NCBI GenBank assembly: GCA_002304925.1
Contig: DBPT01000006.1
Coordinates: 186,001 to 250,000, forward strand
DNA length: 64,000 bases
DNA from: Prolixibacteraceae bacterium UBA1413
GTDB taxonomy: Bacteria; Bacteroidota; Bacteroidia; Bacteroidales; Prolixibacteraceae
Reading direction: 5' to 3'
Part shown: positions 34,841 to 42,825 of the stretch, one piece after another
Layout: every line of letters begins with the position of its first letter
Position numbering within the stretch: the first letter of the stretch is position 1
Notes under the pieces: model-generated
What the model saw: the letters and a program-made list of their open reading frames with translations, nothing else
Database searches by the model: none
Told to the model about the DNA's origin: nothing
Made by a program: the position numbers and the translations under genes

Positions 34841-37800
34841 TTAATTTTTGACCACTTTAACGGCATCGGCGATAACCGTCCGGCTTGTCGACTTATCGGT
34901 GAGCACCACTTTGGCTTTGCCGGGTGACAGGTAAAAAGAGCCCAGGCTGTTCCATCCCTGTTCTGCGGAGTTTAGCTGGAGAGTTTGCTCCGTCACCCCG
35001 TCATCATGCGTGATGAAGTATTGGTATTCACCGCTTTCCTGCTGACCTCCCCGGCCCGGGCCTCCCCGGCCCATACCCATACCGCGGCGGCCTCCCATGG
35101 GATACACATAAACTAAAACATCATAATGACCTGATTCCTTTAACGGAAGCGACCAGGTAGCTGCCTGTTCACCGGTGCCCGACTTGATGTAATGGGCCGA
35201 ACGGACATAATGACCATAAAAGTTGGAATTAGTGGTATTGGTCCAATTCAGCGCAGGCCGCCAATCGTTGAACCCCTGGTATTTAAGTTCACTGGTTTCC
35301 TGTTTGACAAGTAGTTTGTGGAGCAACGAGACTTTGTCGTTTACCGTGTATGAAAATCCAGAATCTTCGTTGTCAACCAGGATCTCGTTGGGCTGAAGCA
35401 TGGCTACCGGATTGTCCAGAACGCGCTCTCCCTCCTCGGGTTTCGCCTTGAGATCCTCTTCTACCTTCCCGAAAAACTGCATCAGGGATTGGGGAATATT
35501 TTCCGATGTAAGGGTATTGATGGTCAATCCCCTGGGCTCGCTGTCGAAAAGATAAGTGACTTCTTTGGTTTCTCCGGCCTTCAGGGAGAGAATTTTGGTA
35601 ATATTATCGCCGGGGCTCATACCTCCCCTCATTCGTCCTGGACCGCCTCCTCCGAATCCCCCCATCCGGAAGATCAGTTTGATCACCCCATCGACTTCCG
35701 AGGTGTTGCTCGCACTATAGGTAACCATCGTCCTGATCTGATCACCCGCCTTCGTGTTGACGGCAGTGACCGGCGAGATCAGGTATCCCGGCAGTTTTCT
35801 CTCCTTGAACCAGTTATCCATAAAGGGAGTGATGGTCACACCAAACTCCTTCCCGATCTGGTGGTCCAGGGTGTCAAAAGTGATCACCCTGAACTGGTTT
35901 TCTTCCAGCTTTTTCCGAAGAAATTGCCCGAATTCAGTTTCACCGGCCTTGGCCTGAACCATGGTGAACAACACGTCACCCTTGAGTTTGATTAGGTTAT
36001 CCACCAGCGCTTCATGATCTTTGCTGCCCAGCAACTCCTCAAACGAGTAATCCTGCAGGGCGATATTGGCCGATTCGTCTTCACTGAGACCTGTCATGTC
36101 ACGCATCCATCCTCCGCCCATATCGGAAGACTGGCTTTTAAAATAGGCTTCCAGCACCAGGTTGGTCACAGGCCAACGGTTCGACCTCACATGGTTTCTG
36201 AAATAATAGAGCTGCGGAAAAATAAAATAGGGATTGCCTGATTCCGAGGCAACGGACACCTGCCCAGCCCTGAAGCGGATATTGGGGCGACCCCCTTCGC
36301 GGGTGAAATTCCCCAGAATATTGTTGATAGCCCTGATCTGGTAATCCTTGTCGGTCATGGCCATTCCCTGCCGATTACCATACCGCTTTTGCATTTTAAT
36401 GGAGTTTTTGACATCCAGGTCGCGGAGCATAAAGCCCTTTTCCTGTAAAAATACCTGCTCTGGCTGGAGGAACTCCTGCTGAAAAGTCCATATCCGCTGA
36501 TATGACGTGAATTGTGCCGGCGTTTCCACAATGGACAAACGCTTGAAAGGATAGGTCAGGTTGTATACACGGAGAAAATCACTGAACCGCTCACCGATAA
36601 TCTGTGGAATGGTATCGTTAATTTCGGGCAGAGCCTCGGTGAAAAAGTCATGCCCCTCAAAATGCCAGATCCCGAATTCCACACCGTCAGATACCAGTTT
36701 CTTTTGCACATAGTTCCCGATAGCCAGCGACACTTGTGAAAGAGGCTGTTCATTTCTGAAAATAAACCGGCCGGGGGCTGGACTTTGGATCTCACCCTGA
36801 GATATGGCCTGAAGCGTAGTGTCCGTTTCAACCTCCAATGAGAAATCGGTAAAATATACCCGGTTCCAACCGAAATTCCTGGTGCTGAAAGATGCGCCTG
36901 TTTCAGGATACCACCCCGCTTCCCGTGTCAGCAGCAGATATCCCGGGGTAATGAAAGCATACCGTTTGTCGATGTTGATCACAAATTCGCCGTACTTCTC
37001 CCGTTGCTTTTCAGTGCTGATGTCGAGGTAACAATAGGCCTCGTCGATGGTTCCGTCATAATTCATGTCAACGGTCAGGGTATCGTTACCGACCAATGGA
37101 GTGTTCAAAGGAAGGATGGCAAGTTGCTGCTTTCTGATGACCGGTGTCGGGGAGCCCGCCACTTCCGCAGCGGAAATCTCTAAACCGGGATTAAGGGTAA
37201 AAACCAATGTATCAATAGATTGCCGGGTATTATTCACCACCATCATCCCTGAAGAAACGGAAATGGTGTTTCCCTTGTGCTGAAGCTTAAGTTCATGTTT
37301 TACCACATCGGCCACGGGAAGCGCTGCATAGTGATTGTTCAGTTTCACCGCCTCACTCCGTAAATGGTCGTCCTGAACGAAACCGTTGACATGCCGGTAA
37401 GCCAGAACACCCCCTGCACCGATGAAAATTATGCTGAAAATCACCGACAACCAGGTCATGGATTCCGATTGGGGCAATCTTTTCAACAGGAATATCGTCA
37501 GGAAAATAAATCCCAATCCTAGGAAGAAATAGATGCCCCGGTGGCCCAGAATTACTTCCAGGTTGCCAAATCCGATGACTTCAGACCTGAGCATCGGGAT
37601 ATTAAAAGCCATGTAATCAAATACATAATAGTAGGCATCCTGAATAAGGAACAGCGTCAGCCCGATGTAACCGAGGATGATTACAAAAGTAACTGCCTGG
37701 TTGCGGATCAGACTCATCAGCAGAAAAGAGAGTCCCATGATGAATAGCAGCGTCGGGATACTGATCAGCAGAAGATAAATCAAATATGAAATCCAGGGAA

Positions 37801-38221
37801 CATGAGTGCCTGAGGCTGTCAGATTGAAAACCAAACCCATAACCAGGACGGCAATGTTCAGGATCATGAATACCTGGATATTTCCGAGGGTTTTACCGAT
37901 CACATACTCCCCGTTGGTCATCGACCGCATGTAAATCACTTCGGTGGTATCCAGTTTTTTGTCCCTTTTCAAAAAGTCGGAAGCCAGGAAAACCGCAATG
38001 ATGGCCTGGGCCACATTCAATATCAACAAATTGAAATAGGGAATCGAAGAAGGGATGGCCCGCATGATCCAATTGGGTTGACCGGCATCGGAAACCATTC
38101 CCAGGTTCATGGCAAAAAGCACTACCAGCGCCAGGATGCTGAAAATACGGAAAAACCAGCTGCGGAACAAGGTCTTTCTCTCGTATTTCGCTATGGAATT
38201 AATATTGTGAAGCGATATCAT
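34841..38221 (-). CDS. ABC-2 permease with peptidase-like ectodomain and golvesin-like C-terminal domain
   Basis: 1126 aa. The first 285 residues form an ABC-2 permease with about seven TM helices, including the segment LDTTEVIYMRSMTNGEYVIG. Residues about 290-870 resemble the M1 aminopeptidase-like ectodomain known from fused Bacteroidota permeases. No zinc-binding HExxH motif is present, so proteolysis is unlikely. Two Gly/Met/Arg-rich stretches occur (MGGFGGGGPGRMRGGMSPG and, near residue 1060, GRRGMGMGRGGPGRGG). The last 140 residues look like a golvesin/Xly carbohydrate-binding-type domain (YQYFITHDDGVTEQTL, SLGSFYLSPGKAKVVLTDKS). It lies 15 bp after the ABC ATPase gene, its likely partner. 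Confidence 0.8.
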   Translation of the reverse strand: MISLHNINSIAKYERKTLFRSWFFRIFSILALVVLFAMNLGMVSDAGQPNWIMRAIPSSIPYFNLLILNVAQAIIAVFLASDFLKRDKKLDTTEVIYMRSMTNGEYVIGKTLGNIQVFMILNIAVLVMGLVFNLTASGTHVPWISYLIYLLLISIPTLLFIMGLSFLLMSLIRNQAVTFVIILGYIGLTLFLIQDAYYYVFDYMAFNIPMLRSEVIGFGNLEVILGHRGIYFFLGLGFIFLTIFLLKRLPQSESMTWLSVIFSIIFIGAGGVLAYRHVNGFVQDDHLRSEAVKLNNHYAALPVADVVKHELKLQHKGNTISVSSGMMVVNNTRQSIDTLVFTLNPGLEISAAEVAGSPTPVIRKQQLAILPLNTPLVGNDTLTVDMNYDGTIDEAYCYLDISTEKQREKYGEFVINIDKRYAFITPGYLLLTREAGWYPETGASFSTRNFGWNRVYFTDFSLEVETDTTLQAISQGEIQSPAPGRFIFRNEQPLSQVSLAIGNYVQKKLVSDGVEFGIWHFEGHDFFTEALPEINDTIPQIIGERFSDFLRVYNLTYPFKRLSIVETPAQFTSYQRIWTFQQEFLQPEQVFLQEKGFMLRDLDVKNSIKMQKRYGNRQGMAMTDKDYQIRAINNILGNFTREGGRPNIRFRAGQVSVASESGNPYFIFPQLYYFRNHVRSNRWPVTNLVLEAYFKSQSSDMGGGWMRDMTGLSEDESANIALQDYSFEELLGSKDHEALVDNLIKLKGDVLFTMVQAKAGETEFGQFLRKKLEENQFRVITFDTLDHQIGKEFGVTITPFMDNWFKERKLPGYLISPVTAVNTKAGDQIRTMVTYSASNTSEVDGVIKLIFRMGGFGGGGPGRMRGGMSPGDNITKILSLKAGETKEVTYLFDSEPRGLTINTLTSENIPQSLMQFFGKVEEDLKAKPEEGERVLDNPVAMLQPNEILVDNEDSGFSYTVNDKVSLLHKLLVKQETSELKYQGFNDWRPALNWTNTTNSNFYGHYVRSAHYIKSGTGEQAATWSLPLKESGHYDVLVYVYPMGGRRGMGMGRGGPGRGGQQESGEYQYFITHDDGVTEQTLQLNSAEQGWNSLGSFYLSPGKAKVVLTDKSTSRTVIADAVKVVKN

Positions 38222-38236
38222 AATCTTTTTTTTTGA

Positions 38237-39133
38237 TCAGGCGGTTATCCACTGATTCAGTTTATTCTCCATAAAATAGACGTAGGCATGTTCCAGGTTG
38301 GGTTCTATCTGTTTTCCGTAATAGCCGTTAATCTGGTCGGCAACCACCTGAATTTCCCAACCGTAGTCAGAAGGGATGGTTGTAATCACCGGAAACTTTT
38401 CATTGATTTCGAGATACTCTTTTTCGGTGGCCTGAATCAGCCACACTTTCCCTTCTGCCTCCCTGACGAGTTCTTCGGGGGAACCAGTAAATGCGAGCTT
38501 CCCTTTGTTGAGCAGGGCCATGTTTTCACAGGTACTGGAAATATCCCCCACAATGTGCGTGGAAAGAATGATGATCACATCGCGGGTGCTGATTTGGGAA
38601 AGCAGGTTCCGGAACCTGATTCTTTCTTCCGGGTCCAGACCGGTGGTCGGCTCATCCACGATGATGATCTTGGGATCGTTAATCAATGCCTGGGCAATTC
38701 CCAGACGCCTTTTCATTCCCCCCGACAAACGGTTGGCATTCCGGTCGCGTGCCTCAAACAATCCCACCTCTTCCAACATTCTGTCCACCGCATCGTGCCT
38801 TTTGGCCTTGTTCTTCATCCCTGCCAGACGGGCTGTGTAATCGAGGAATTCCCAAGTCTTCAGCTTTGCAAAAAACCGGAAATCCTGCGGCAGGTATCCC
38901 AGCATGGCCCTGATCTCCCTTCTGTTCTTCATCAGATCGAGATGATCATTGATGGTGACCTTGCCGTTGGAGGGTTTCATGAGGGTGACCAGGATCCGCA
39001 TCAACGTGGATTTCCCTGCCCCGTTCGGCCCCAAAAGCCCGAACATGCCATTGGGAATCTCCAGGTTAATCTCTTTTAACGCCCAATTACCCCCTTTGTA
39101 AACTTTGTTGAGATCTTCTATTGAAATTTTCAC
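38237..39133 (-). CDS. ABC transporter ATP-binding protein
   Basis: 298 aa from a GTG start (KISIEDLNKVYKGGNWALKE follows). Complete ATPase motifs: Walker A FGLLGPNGAGKSTLMRI, Q loop MLGYLPQDFRFF, signature NRLSGGMKRR, Walker B IIIVDEPTTGLDP and switch His in ILSTHI. It closely parallels the ATPase domain fused to the RND protein in this operon, including the TTGLDPEERIRFRNLL / TAGLDPRERIRFRNLL stretch and a similar C-terminal extension. The two may pair as a heterodimer. It is the first gene of the operon. Confidence 0.92.
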   Translation of the reverse strand: MKISIEDLNKVYKGGNWALKEINLEIPNGMFGLLGPNGAGKSTLMRILVTLMKPSNGKVTINDHLDLMKNRREIRAMLGYLPQDFRFFAKLKTWEFLDYTARLAGMKNKAKRHDAVDRMLEEVGLFEARDRNANRLSGGMKRRLGIAQALINDPKIIIVDEPTTGLDPEERIRFRNLLSQISTRDVIIILSTHIVGDISSTCENMALLNKGKLAFTGSPEELVREAEGKVWLIQATEKEYLEINEKFPVITTIPSDYGWEIQVVADQINGYYGKQIEPNLEHAYVYFMENKLNQWITA

Positions 39134-39200
39134 CTTCTGAATTGGTTTATGAATGAGATGCTGACTTTCGACTTACATTCAGCCCAAAAGTTTAATTTTG

Positions 39201-39208
39201 CAAATGTA
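39201..39208 (-). promoter_or_regulatory. Candidate -7 element for the efflux operon
   Basis: On the minus strand TACATTTG matches TAnnTTTG, 68 bp before the GTG start of the ABC ATPase gene. No clear -33 box is present. The 251-bp intergenic region (39134-39384) is shared with the divergent comB. Confidence 0.3.
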
Positions 39209-39317
39209 TTTGTTTTTCCCGGATGCTCCGCATTTCATGTAACAGGGCATTCATTTGAACCGGGATACACTGATACAGGCCGCAGAAAAAAAATTCCCGT
39301 CACAGCGAGTTTTCTGA

Positions 39318-39325
39318 TATCTTTG
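39318..39325 (+). promoter_or_regulatory. Candidate -7 element for comB
   Basis: TATCTTTG matches TAnnTTTG, about 60 bp before the comB start codon. No TTTG lies at the usual distance upstream. Confidence 0.4.
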
Positions 39326-39384
39326 TCTTCTCATAAGATTTTGTCAATTTTAAGGCGGTTTTCCCAAGGAATTTAAATAAACCA

Positions 39385-40119
39385 ATGGGTATTAAAATTC
39401 TGCAACTTTTGGAAGGAGCACGCCAGGCCCGGGGACTGACGGTGATCATTGATGTTTTCAGGGCTTTTTCAACCGCCTGCTATGCGGCCGGACAGGGTCT
39501 GGGTCCCATATATCCTGTGGGCACGCTGGAAGAAGCCTTCCTGCTGAAGAAGAGACTGGAGGATGCCCTTTTGATGGGGGAGCGGAATGAGCGGCGGCCC
39601 GAAGGTTTCGACCTGGGGAATTCCCCTTCCCAGCTTTTAAAGTCGGGATACCGAGGCAAGCCTGTAATCCACACCACCAGTTCGGGTACGCAGGGCATTG
39701 TGAACGCGGTCCACGCCGGAGAGATCATTACGGGGAGTTTTGTAAATGCTGGAGCCATAGTGCGTTATATCCGGGATCAAAATCCTTCCTCTGTTTCCCT
39801 GGTATGCATGGGGTATGCCTGCCAGCATCCCACCGATGAAGACACCCTCTGCGCGGAATATATCCGGAGTGAGCTGACCGGTCAATCCAACGATTTCGAG
39901 GCCATGCGGGAGAAGATCAGGAAGGGTTCGGGTGCCCGCTTTTTTGAGGAGAGTTCCCAGGAATGGGCTCCGGAAGCCGACTTCGAGTTGTGCCTGGCTT
40001 TGGACCGCTTCGGTTTTATTCTGAAAGCAGAAAAGGGAGAACACGGTTTGTTCCTCCGTAAAATTGAAAAACCAGCCTTACCGGGCACCCCGGGTTCCCG
40101 GGATAAAAATATAGTATAG
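39385..40119 (+). CDS. comB: 2-phosphosulfolactate phosphatase family protein
   Basis: 244 aa of the ComB family: TVIIDVFRAFSTACYAAGQG near the start, GERNERRPEGFDLGNSPSQL, HTTSSGTQGIVNAV, GSFVNAGAIVRYI and the acidic CAEYIRSELTG. In methanogens the enzyme makes sulfolactate for coenzyme M. Bacterial homologues are widespread without coenzyme M, and their substrate is uncertain. The gene precedes the PatB-type aminotransferase by 5 bp, so they are probably cotranscribed. A role in sulfur-compound metabolism is an inference. Confidence 0.85.
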   Translation: MGIKILQLLEGARQARGLTVIIDVFRAFSTACYAAGQGLGPIYPVGTLEEAFLLKKRLEDALLMGERNERRPEGFDLGNSPSQLLKSGYRGKPVIHTTSSGTQGIVNAVHAGEIITGSFVNAGAIVRYIRDQNPSSVSLVCMGYACQHPTDEDTLCAEYIRSELTGQSNDFEAMREKIRKGSGARFFEESSQEWAPEADFELCLALDRFGFILKAEKGEHGLFLRKIEKPALPGTPGSRDKNIV

Positions 40120-40124
40120 AAAGA

Positions 40125-41306
40125 ATGAAAAAATACAATTTCGACGAAATCGTCAACCGGCGCGGTACCAACTGCTACAAGTATGATGCACTGAAAAAGA
40201 TTTTCGGTAGTGATGACCTGCTCCCCCTCTGGGTGGCTGATACCGATTTCCGTACTCCGGATTTCATCATGGAAGCCATCCGTCGCAGGATGGACCATGA
40301 AAATCTGGGATATTCCTTCCGCGGGGAAGGTTTTTTCCGCAGCATCATCTCCTGGATAGACCATTCTTACGGGACCGTCATCCCTGAAGGGTGGATCTCC
40401 TTCACCCCCGGAGTGGTCTCTGCCGTTACGGTGGCGGTCATGGCTTTTACACAATCAGGAGACAAGGTCATTGTGCAACCCCCCGTCTATTTCCCATTCT
40501 ACGAAAGTATCAGGGGTTCCGGAAGGGAAGTTTCGCTGAATCCGCTGAGACTGCATAAAGGAAGGTTTCACTTCGATTTGGATGACCTGGAAACCATAAT
40601 AGATGAGCACACCACGATGCTGATCCTCTGCAGTCCCCACAATCCCGGGGGAATGGTCTGGAAAAGGGAGGAACTGGAAGCCTTGGCTGAAATCTGTAAC
40701 CGGCACCGTATCATGGTCGTGTCGGACGAAATCCACAGCGACCTGATATACAGCGGGTATCGCCACACACCCTGGTGGATGGTTTCGGAAGAAGCCGCAC
40801 GCCATGCCATCGTCTGCATGGCCCCCAGCAAAACTTTCAACATGGCCGGATTATCCACCTCATACACCATTATTCCCGACCCTGAGATCCGGAAAAAATT
40901 CAACACCCTGATACAGACCCTTCACATCGGCAACGGTAATATTCCCGGTGCCGTCGCCCTGGAAGCCGCTTACAACCACGGTCATGAATGGCTCAGCCAG
41001 ATGATGGCTTATGTGGAGGAAAATTACCGCTTCCTGGAACAATTTTTGGCTACACACCTTCCCAGGGTAAAAGTGATGACCCCCGAAGCCACCTTTCTGG
41101 TGTGGCTCGATTTCCGGGAGTATGACATGGATGACCTTCAACTGTCAGAATTCCTGGTTAGGGAAGCCGGAATTGCATTGAACAACGGCGCCTGCTATGG
41201 CTTGGGCGGCGACGGCTGGCAACGGATCAACATCGGATGTCCCCGCTCCCTCCTAAAGGAAGCATTAGAAAGAATGGCGCAGACCTTCGGCAGGATAAAA
41301 GATTGA
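40125..41306 (+). CDS. patB: PatB/MalY-type PLP-dependent aminotransferase (C-S lyase)
   Basis: 393 aa, fold-type I PLP enzyme. It begins MKKYNFDEIVNRRGTNCYKY. Conserved features are LPLWVADTDFRTPDF, the cofactor-binding SPHNPGGMVW and VVSDEIHSDLIY. The Schiff-base Lys is in MAPSKTFNMAGLSTSY (about residue 235). Members cleave cystathionine or other cysteine conjugates, and MalY also acts as a regulator. Cotranscription with comB suggests a shared sulfur-related task. The symbol reflects the subfamily, not a proven reaction. Confidence 0.88.
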   Translation: MKKYNFDEIVNRRGTNCYKYDALKKIFGSDDLLPLWVADTDFRTPDFIMEAIRRRMDHENLGYSFRGEGFFRSIISWIDHSYGTVIPEGWISFTPGVVSAVTVAVMAFTQSGDKVIVQPPVYFPFYESIRGSGREVSLNPLRLHKGRFHFDLDDLETIIDEHTTMLILCSPHNPGGMVWKREELEALAEICNRHRIMVVSDEIHSDLIYSGYRHTPWWMVSEEAARHAIVCMAPSKTFNMAGLSTSYTIIPDPEIRKKFNTLIQTLHIGNGNIPGAVALEAAYNHGHEWLSQMMAYVEENYRFLEQFLATHLPRVKVMTPEATFLVWLDFREYDMDDLQLSEFLVREAGIALNNGACYGLGGDGWQRINIGCPRSLLKEALERMAQTFGRIKD

Positions 41307-41501
41307 AAATGGCAGACTATTCACTCTGTTTTTGTTCATTCTCACCGGGTTGGTGATGGCCAGATATGAAGGGAAAACCTTTAAGCTGAATTTCATGAGC
41401 CATACCGGCGCCACAGGACAGGCCGACAATTTCAGTTTTGTGGTTTTCGCACCCTAACAGACCGCGGATGGTCAGATGATCCGGCAAACCTGAGTAAAGG
41501 A

Positions 41502-42494
41502 TTACTCCTGGTAATTCTCCCTGATCCAGGTTACTGCCCCGGCAATATCCTGATCGTTCATGCAGCGTAGATGTTTTTTCGGGCAACTGGCATACCCCAA
41601 TTTGGAGCAGGGACGGCAGGGGAGTCCTTTCACTTCCATGATTCTCGAGGCAGGATGCGGCTTATAGGGGTACATGCCGAATTTGGGAACGGTATTGCCC
41701 CAGAAGGAGAGGATTTTTTTCCGGAAGGCAGCGGCGATATGCATCATTCCCGTGTCGTTGGTCAGCACTAGCCGGGCATCCCGGACCAAGCTCGCCGACT
41801 CGCTGATGGTGGTTTTTCCGGCAAGATTCAGCACATGGTCCCCCACGAGCCGGTCAATCTCCCGGCTCATGGGAGTTTCACAATTGCCCCCCACCAGGAT
41901 CATAGGATAAGAAATACTTTCACAAATCTCCGCCACCCTGGAGGCAGGCAGTTGCTTGGTGGCATAGGTCCCGCTGATGATCACGGCGACATATCCCTGC
42001 CTGTACCTTTCGGGAAGGCGTGAAATATCGTACTCCTCCCCCGCAGGGATGAAATAGTCAAGCCCCCAGCCATCCGGAATAACATGAAACCGGGAAAGGG
42101 TATTGAAATAACGGTCGACAATATGTTGGTCGGGAAGGAGGTCCCATTTCAGATTTACCAAAAGCCATTTCCACAGATTCAGTTTATGGAAAGAACAGGC
42201 AGGTATCCCCAGGGATCTTTTTATGCGGAAGCTGCGCAAGTTGTGATGCAGATCAATGACATAATCGAAGTTCTCTTCCTTAAGCTCCTTTAGCAACAGC
42301 CCGAAATGATCATTCAGGTAGTGAATTTTCGAAATGTTGGGATTTCCGATCAGCAATTCTCGGTACTTGTGTTTGGTGACAAAATGGATTTCCGCCTCTT
42401 CCACCTGTTGCTTCAGGCATCTCACCAGGGGCGAAGTCAGTACGATATCGCCGATGGAACTAAACCTGATAAACAGAAATTTCGTTTTTTTCAT
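41502..42494 (-). CDS. Glycosyltransferase family 9 (heptosyltransferase-like)
   Basis: 330 aa. The start MKKTKFLFIRFSSIGDIVLT has the GT9 pattern, and NFDYVIDLHHNLRSFRIKRS follows. The donor-binding region VLTNDTGMMHIAAAFRKKIL is near residue 235. The C-terminus has a Cys-rich stretch (CRPCSKLGYASCPKKHLRCM). Family members add heptose or similar sugars to lipopolysaccharide core. It lies 53 bp downstream of atpC and may be carried on the same transcript. The 195-bp gap below it (to 41307) holds no gene I can support. Confidence 0.9.
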   Translation of the reverse strand: MKKTKFLFIRFSSIGDIVLTSPLVRCLKQQVEEAEIHFVTKHKYRELLIGNPNISKIHYLNDHFGLLLKELKEENFDYVIDLHHNLRSFRIKRSLGIPACSFHKLNLWKWLLVNLKWDLLPDQHIVDRYFNTLSRFHVIPDGWGLDYFIPAGEEYDISRLPERYRQGYVAVIISGTYATKQLPASRVAEICESISYPMILVGGNCETPMSREIDRLVGDHVLNLAGKTTISESASLVRDARLVLTNDTGMMHIAAAFRKKILSFWGNTVPKFGMYPYKPHPASRIMEVKGLPCRPCSKLGYASCPKKHLRCMNDQDIAGAVTWIRENYQE

Positions 42495-42547
42495 CGGTAA
42501 AAGGGCACATCCCGCCAGGTCAACAGCGTTTATTTAAAATGAATACT

Positions 42548-42790
42548 TCAAAACCCACCGGTCAGAACGACAATTTTGTTATTTTCATTCTCCACCAGCC
42601 CTCCGTCGACCGGAAAGGTTTTTTCCGTTCCGCCGGTTTCAATCAGCCTGATAGTTCCTTTTTTTAAGGTGGAAATGATATGGGCGTGATTCTTCAGAAT
42701 TTCAAAAGAACTTTTGGTGCCGGGAAGCTGTACCAGGGTAACTTCGCCGGAATAGATGATTTTATCGGGTGAAATGATTTCGAGTAACAT
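42548..42790 (-). CDS. atpC: ATP synthase F1 epsilon subunit, short form
   Basis: 80 aa covering only the N-terminal beta-sandwich: MLLEIISPDKIIYSGEVTLV, then PGTKSSFEILKNHAHIISTL and a GGLVENENNKIVVLTGG ending. The C-terminal helical pair, which in other bacteria inhibits ATP hydrolysis, is absent. This short form is common in Bacteroidota. It lies 35 bp after atpD. Confidence 0.92.
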   Translation of the reverse strand: MLLEIISPDKIIYSGEVTLVQLPGTKSSFEILKNHAHIISTLKKGTIRLIETGGTEKTFPVDGGLVENENNKIVVLTGGF

Positions 42791-42825
42791 AAAAGGCCTC
42801 CCGGGATATTCTGAAAATGATTTCT

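Noticed and set aside
41317..41586. 89-codon minus-strand frame overlapping the GT9 3' end
   Set aside because: Overlaps an assured gene by 85 bp in another frame, with no recognisable sequence.
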